A stretch of 7,314 nt of DNA from an uncultured Coriobacteriaceae bacterium (GTDB lineage Bacteria; Actinomycetota; Coriobacteriia; Coriobacteriales; QAMH01), in contig CACZQA010000101.1 of the NCBI GenBank assembly GCA_902783175.1, positions 1 to 7,314 of the forward strand, in the 5' to 3' direction. Shown here piece after piece: positions 5,428 through 7,314 of the stretch. The position numbers and the translations under genes are program-made. The stretch's first letter is position 1. The number at the start of each line of letters is the position of its first letter. Below the pieces are notes generated by a model, which was not told where the DNA came from, did not search any database, and was given only the letters and a program-made list of their open reading frames with translations.

Positions 5428-7067
5428 CGGGGACCAACCCGAAACCGCAGGAGCTGGGAGCGCACAGCGTCGCCTCAGCGTCCGACGTCGCCTCGACCCA
5501 GAGGACCGACGCGGTGACAAGCGGAATCGCGAAGATGCAAGTGAGCGTGGCGGAGGAAACCGACGCGCAGAAGCAGTTCGCCTCGCTCAAAGCGGGAAAG
5601 AAAGGGCAAGAAGCGCCTTCGGAAGCGCCCGGTGGAACAGAGGCGACAGCCAAGGCAGCACCCGGCCAGGGAGCGGCAAGGATATCCGGGAAGAAGGCAA
5701 CCGCCGCCCAGGTCGCCATCACGCTCGGAACGGAGACCGCAGGCGCCGGCGAAGACGCTCACGCGCAGGAAGGCGACGCGGGCGACGATGCGGCAAGCAC
5801 CCTCGGTAGCCTGCCCGACAGAGCGTTCCGCATCGGGAGAACGATACGCGCCAGGAAAGGTGCGAGCGGAGTTGCCGAAAGCGATGCGGGAAAAGCCGCT
5901 TCGGCCTCCCGCAAGGCACGCGACGCAAGGCAGGCCAAGAGGAGAATCCAGTCACGAAAGACCTGGTCGAAGGCCCGGCTTGCCCACGAAGCGCGAGAGG
6001 CTGGGACGGGGGCGAAGGCGGCAGTGGGCAAAGCCGCTAGAGGCGCCTCCGCAAAATCCATAGCCGCAGCGGCATCATCCGCGGCTGCGCCGCTTGCCGG
6101 CATACTCGCAGCCGTGGCGTTCGTCGTTCTCTCGGTCCTTCTGGTTTCGCAGCTCGTGAGCTCGTTGTTCGGGTTCTGGGAGAACGAGGCGTCGAAGCAA
6201 GCCGTGGAGGGGCTCCCGCCCTACATAACGACCGAGATGGTCGAAGCCGCTCTCGAGTGCCAGGAACAGTACGGCCACCCGGCTGGCTGCACGCTTGCGC
6301 AGATCATCGTCGAATCCGGCCAGGGAGACCACCTCTCGGGACTCGCGACGCAGGACAACAACCTCTTCGGAATCAAGTGGTCCCCGAGCTTCGCATCCTG
6401 TCCGGAGGTCGCCGGGAAGCACAGCTGGTCGACCAACGAGGAGTACGGCGGGCAGACCGTGAGCATCATGGCGGGTTTCACGCGGTTCAACAGCGTCCGC
6501 GACTGCATCGTCTTCAGGTCGCGCGTCCTGCTGCAGAACCAGAGGTACGCGGGCAACCCGCTCATCCAGCAGGCGATCGCACAGCACGACTCGGACAAGA
6601 TGGCGGAAGGGCTCAAGGACGCTGGCTACGCGACCTCCTCGTCGTATGTCGACTCCCTGAAGTCGGTCATGGACGCCTACGGGCTCAGACGATTCGACGG
6701 CATGAGCCTGGAGGACTTCAAAAACGGCACGGCTAACGGCAACGCGATAGTCGCCGCCGCCGAATCGCAGCTGGGAGTCCCCTACGTGTGGGGCGGCAGC
6801 ACGCCCGGGAAGGCGCTCGATTGCTCGGGGCTGGTCCAGTACTGCTACGCGCAGGCGGGCATTTCGCTTCCGCACTACTCCGAGGACCAGGCGAACGGCG
6901 GGACCAAGATACCCCTCTCCCAGGCGAGGCCCGGGGACATCCTCTGGAAGCCCGGCCACGTGGCCATCTACGTGGGCGGCAACGAATACATTCACGAGCC
7001 CCACACCGGGGACGTCTGCAGGCGCGCAACGGGAATCTCGTACTTCACGTGCGCCGTCCGCTACTAG
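5424..7067 (+). CDS. membrane-anchored bifunctional peptidoglycan hydrolase (glucosaminidase + NlpC/P60), CD1108/CwlT-like
   Basis: This 547-aa protein would cut the cell wall locally for the transfer channel, the role of VirB1/CwlT-type proteins. Residues 1-~212 are hydrophilic, rich in Ala, Lys, Arg and Glu, and probably cytoplasmic. One membrane helix follows (about 221-245). The outer part has a glucosaminidase-type domain (~262-425) with the motif AQIIVESGQG (likely catalytic Glu297) and NNLFGIKW (312-319). It ends with an NlpC/P60 peptidase domain (~435-547) with Cys467 in DCSGL, His512 in GHVAIY and His524 in YIHEPH. The 12-residue spacing between the two His matches NlpC/P60 enzymes. 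The start chosen is GTG 5424, which overlaps the VirB4 stop and has GGGAG at 5410-5414; the frame stays open upstream inside VirB4, but those residues are shadow sequence. A long charged N-terminus before one helix recalls the CD1108 family of Tn1549-like elements. Both active sites look intact. Confidence 0.92.
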   Translation: MTGTNPKPQELGAHSVASASDVASTQRTDAVTSGIAKMQVSVAEETDAQKQFASLKAGKKGQEAPSEAPGGTEATAKAAPGQGAARISGKKATAAQVAITLGTETAGAGEDAHAQEGDAGDDAASTLGSLPDRAFRIGRTIRARKGASGVAESDAGKAASASRKARDARQAKRRIQSRKTWSKARLAHEAREAGTGAKAAVGKAARGASAKSIAAAASSAAAPLAGILAAVAFVVLSVLLVSQLVSSLFGFWENEASKQAVEGLPPYITTEMVEAALECQEQYGHPAGCTLAQIIVESGQGDHLSGLATQDNNLFGIKWSPSFASCPEVAGKHSWSTNEEYGGQTVSIMAGFTRFNSVRDCIVFRSRVLLQNQRYAGNPLIQQAIAQHDSDKMAEGLKDAGYATSSSYVDSLKSVMDAYGLRRFDGMSLEDFKNGTANGNAIVAAAESQLGVPYVWGGSTPGKALDCSGLVQYCYAQAGISLPHYSEDQANGGTKIPLSQARPGDILWKPGHVAIYVGGNEYIHEPHTGDVCRRATGISYFTCAVRY

Positions 7068-7068
7068 G

Positions 7069-7074
7069 AAGGAG
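7069..7074 (+). promoter_or_regulatory. ribosome binding site of the last gene
   Basis: AAGGAG lies 7 bases before ATG 7082, immediately after the hydrolase stop. It supports both the start and co-transcription with the hydrolase gene. Confidence 0.8.
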
Positions 7075-7081
7075 AATCCGC

Positions 7082-7314
7082 ATGAGAAGAAGGAACAAGC
7101 CGAGACTGAGCGCGGCGAAGAAAGCGGCGATCGCCGCGGCGGTCACGGTGGTCATCCTCGCCGCAGGATACGCAGCGTTCGACGCCTACATGGACCAATG
7201 GAACCGCAACTACTCGCCCGGAGCCTTCGCAGAGCAGCCAGTGGAGAGCTCGTCTTCCGCGGCATCCTCTCAAATCCCGTCAAGAAGCGGCGAAGGAGCC
7301 GACCAGAACGGGGA
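7082..7314 (+). CDS. single-pass membrane protein of the transfer operon, unknown function (partial, 3' end cut)
   Basis: Seventy-seven codons are visible and the frame is still open at the window edge. The N-terminus is basic (MRRRNKPRLSAAKK). One hydrophobic segment follows at about residues 15-33, then a Tyr/Trp/Asn-containing stretch (DAYMDQWNRNYS) and a Ser-rich, low-complexity linker (from about residue 54). The basic start predicts that the N-terminus stays inside and the rest is exported, so it is either a signal-anchored extracytoplasmic protein or one with a signal peptide lacking an obvious cleavage motif. It starts 14 bases after the hydrolase stop with a strong ribosome site, so it belongs to the same operon. 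In related elements small membrane or surface proteins of poorly known function follow the hydrolase. A VirB8/TcpC-like channel protein is possible, but nothing visible tests this. Confidence 0.8.
   Translation, partial: MRRRNKPRLSAAKKAAIAAAVTVVILAAGYAAFDAYMDQWNRNYSPGAFAEQPVESSSSAASSQIPSRSGEGADQNG

Noticed and set aside
4132..5520. 462-codon open frame on the minus strand inside virB4
   Set aside because: Same reason: antisense shadow of the VirB4 ATPase domain, with no recognisable motif.

Overview
The window is part of the transfer module of a conjugative element (an ICE or conjugative plasmid) from a GC-rich Gram-positive bacterium. All supported genes lie on the + strand. They are close-packed, with stop/start overlaps at 291-294, 2926-2963 and 5424-5427. 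The gene set and order (coupling ATPase, small Maff2-type membrane protein, PrgI-type protein, VirB4 ATPase, large membrane-anchored peptidoglycan hydrolase) match the Tn1549/Tn4371-like-in-layout ICEs of Firmicutes and gut Actinobacteria. The strong G/C bias at third codon positions, the Ala/Arg-rich proteins and this Firmicutes-type ICE layout together suggest a gut Coriobacteriia host (Eggerthella, Gordonibacter or Adlercreutzia relatives). That host assignment is inference.

Layout. 1-294: 3' end of a gene with a basic C-terminal tail, possibly a PcfB/DUF3801-type relaxosome adaptor. 291-2147: VirD4/TraG coupling protein. 2148-2314: the only sizeable gap, with three perfect inverted repeats and a duplicated Shine-Dalgarno-bearing segment. 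2315-2530: 71-aa two-helix Maff2-like membrane protein. 2541-2963: PrgI-family membrane protein. 2926-5427: VirB4 ATPase. 5424-7067: hydrolase with a long cytoplasmic region, one membrane helix, a glucosaminidase domain and an NlpC/P60 domain. 7082-7314: start of another single-pass membrane protein, cut by the window edge.

How the genes work together (from family knowledge). VirD4 receives the relaxase-DNA substrate. VirB4 powers assembly and transport. The Maff2-like and PrgI-like proteins belong to the membrane channel. The bifunctional hydrolase opens the thick cell wall so the channel can cross it. The relaxase, oriT, integrase and the polytopic VirB6-type channel protein are not in the window. 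The VirB6-type gene is absent from the place between the Maff2-like and PrgI-like genes where related elements, as I recall them, usually carry it.

I see no tRNA, rRNA, CRISPR array, insertion sequence, attachment site or convincing factor-independent terminator. I found no clearly undescribed system. The most unusual features are the structured gap at 2148-2314, the missing VirB6 position and the elaborated N-terminus of the hydrolase.
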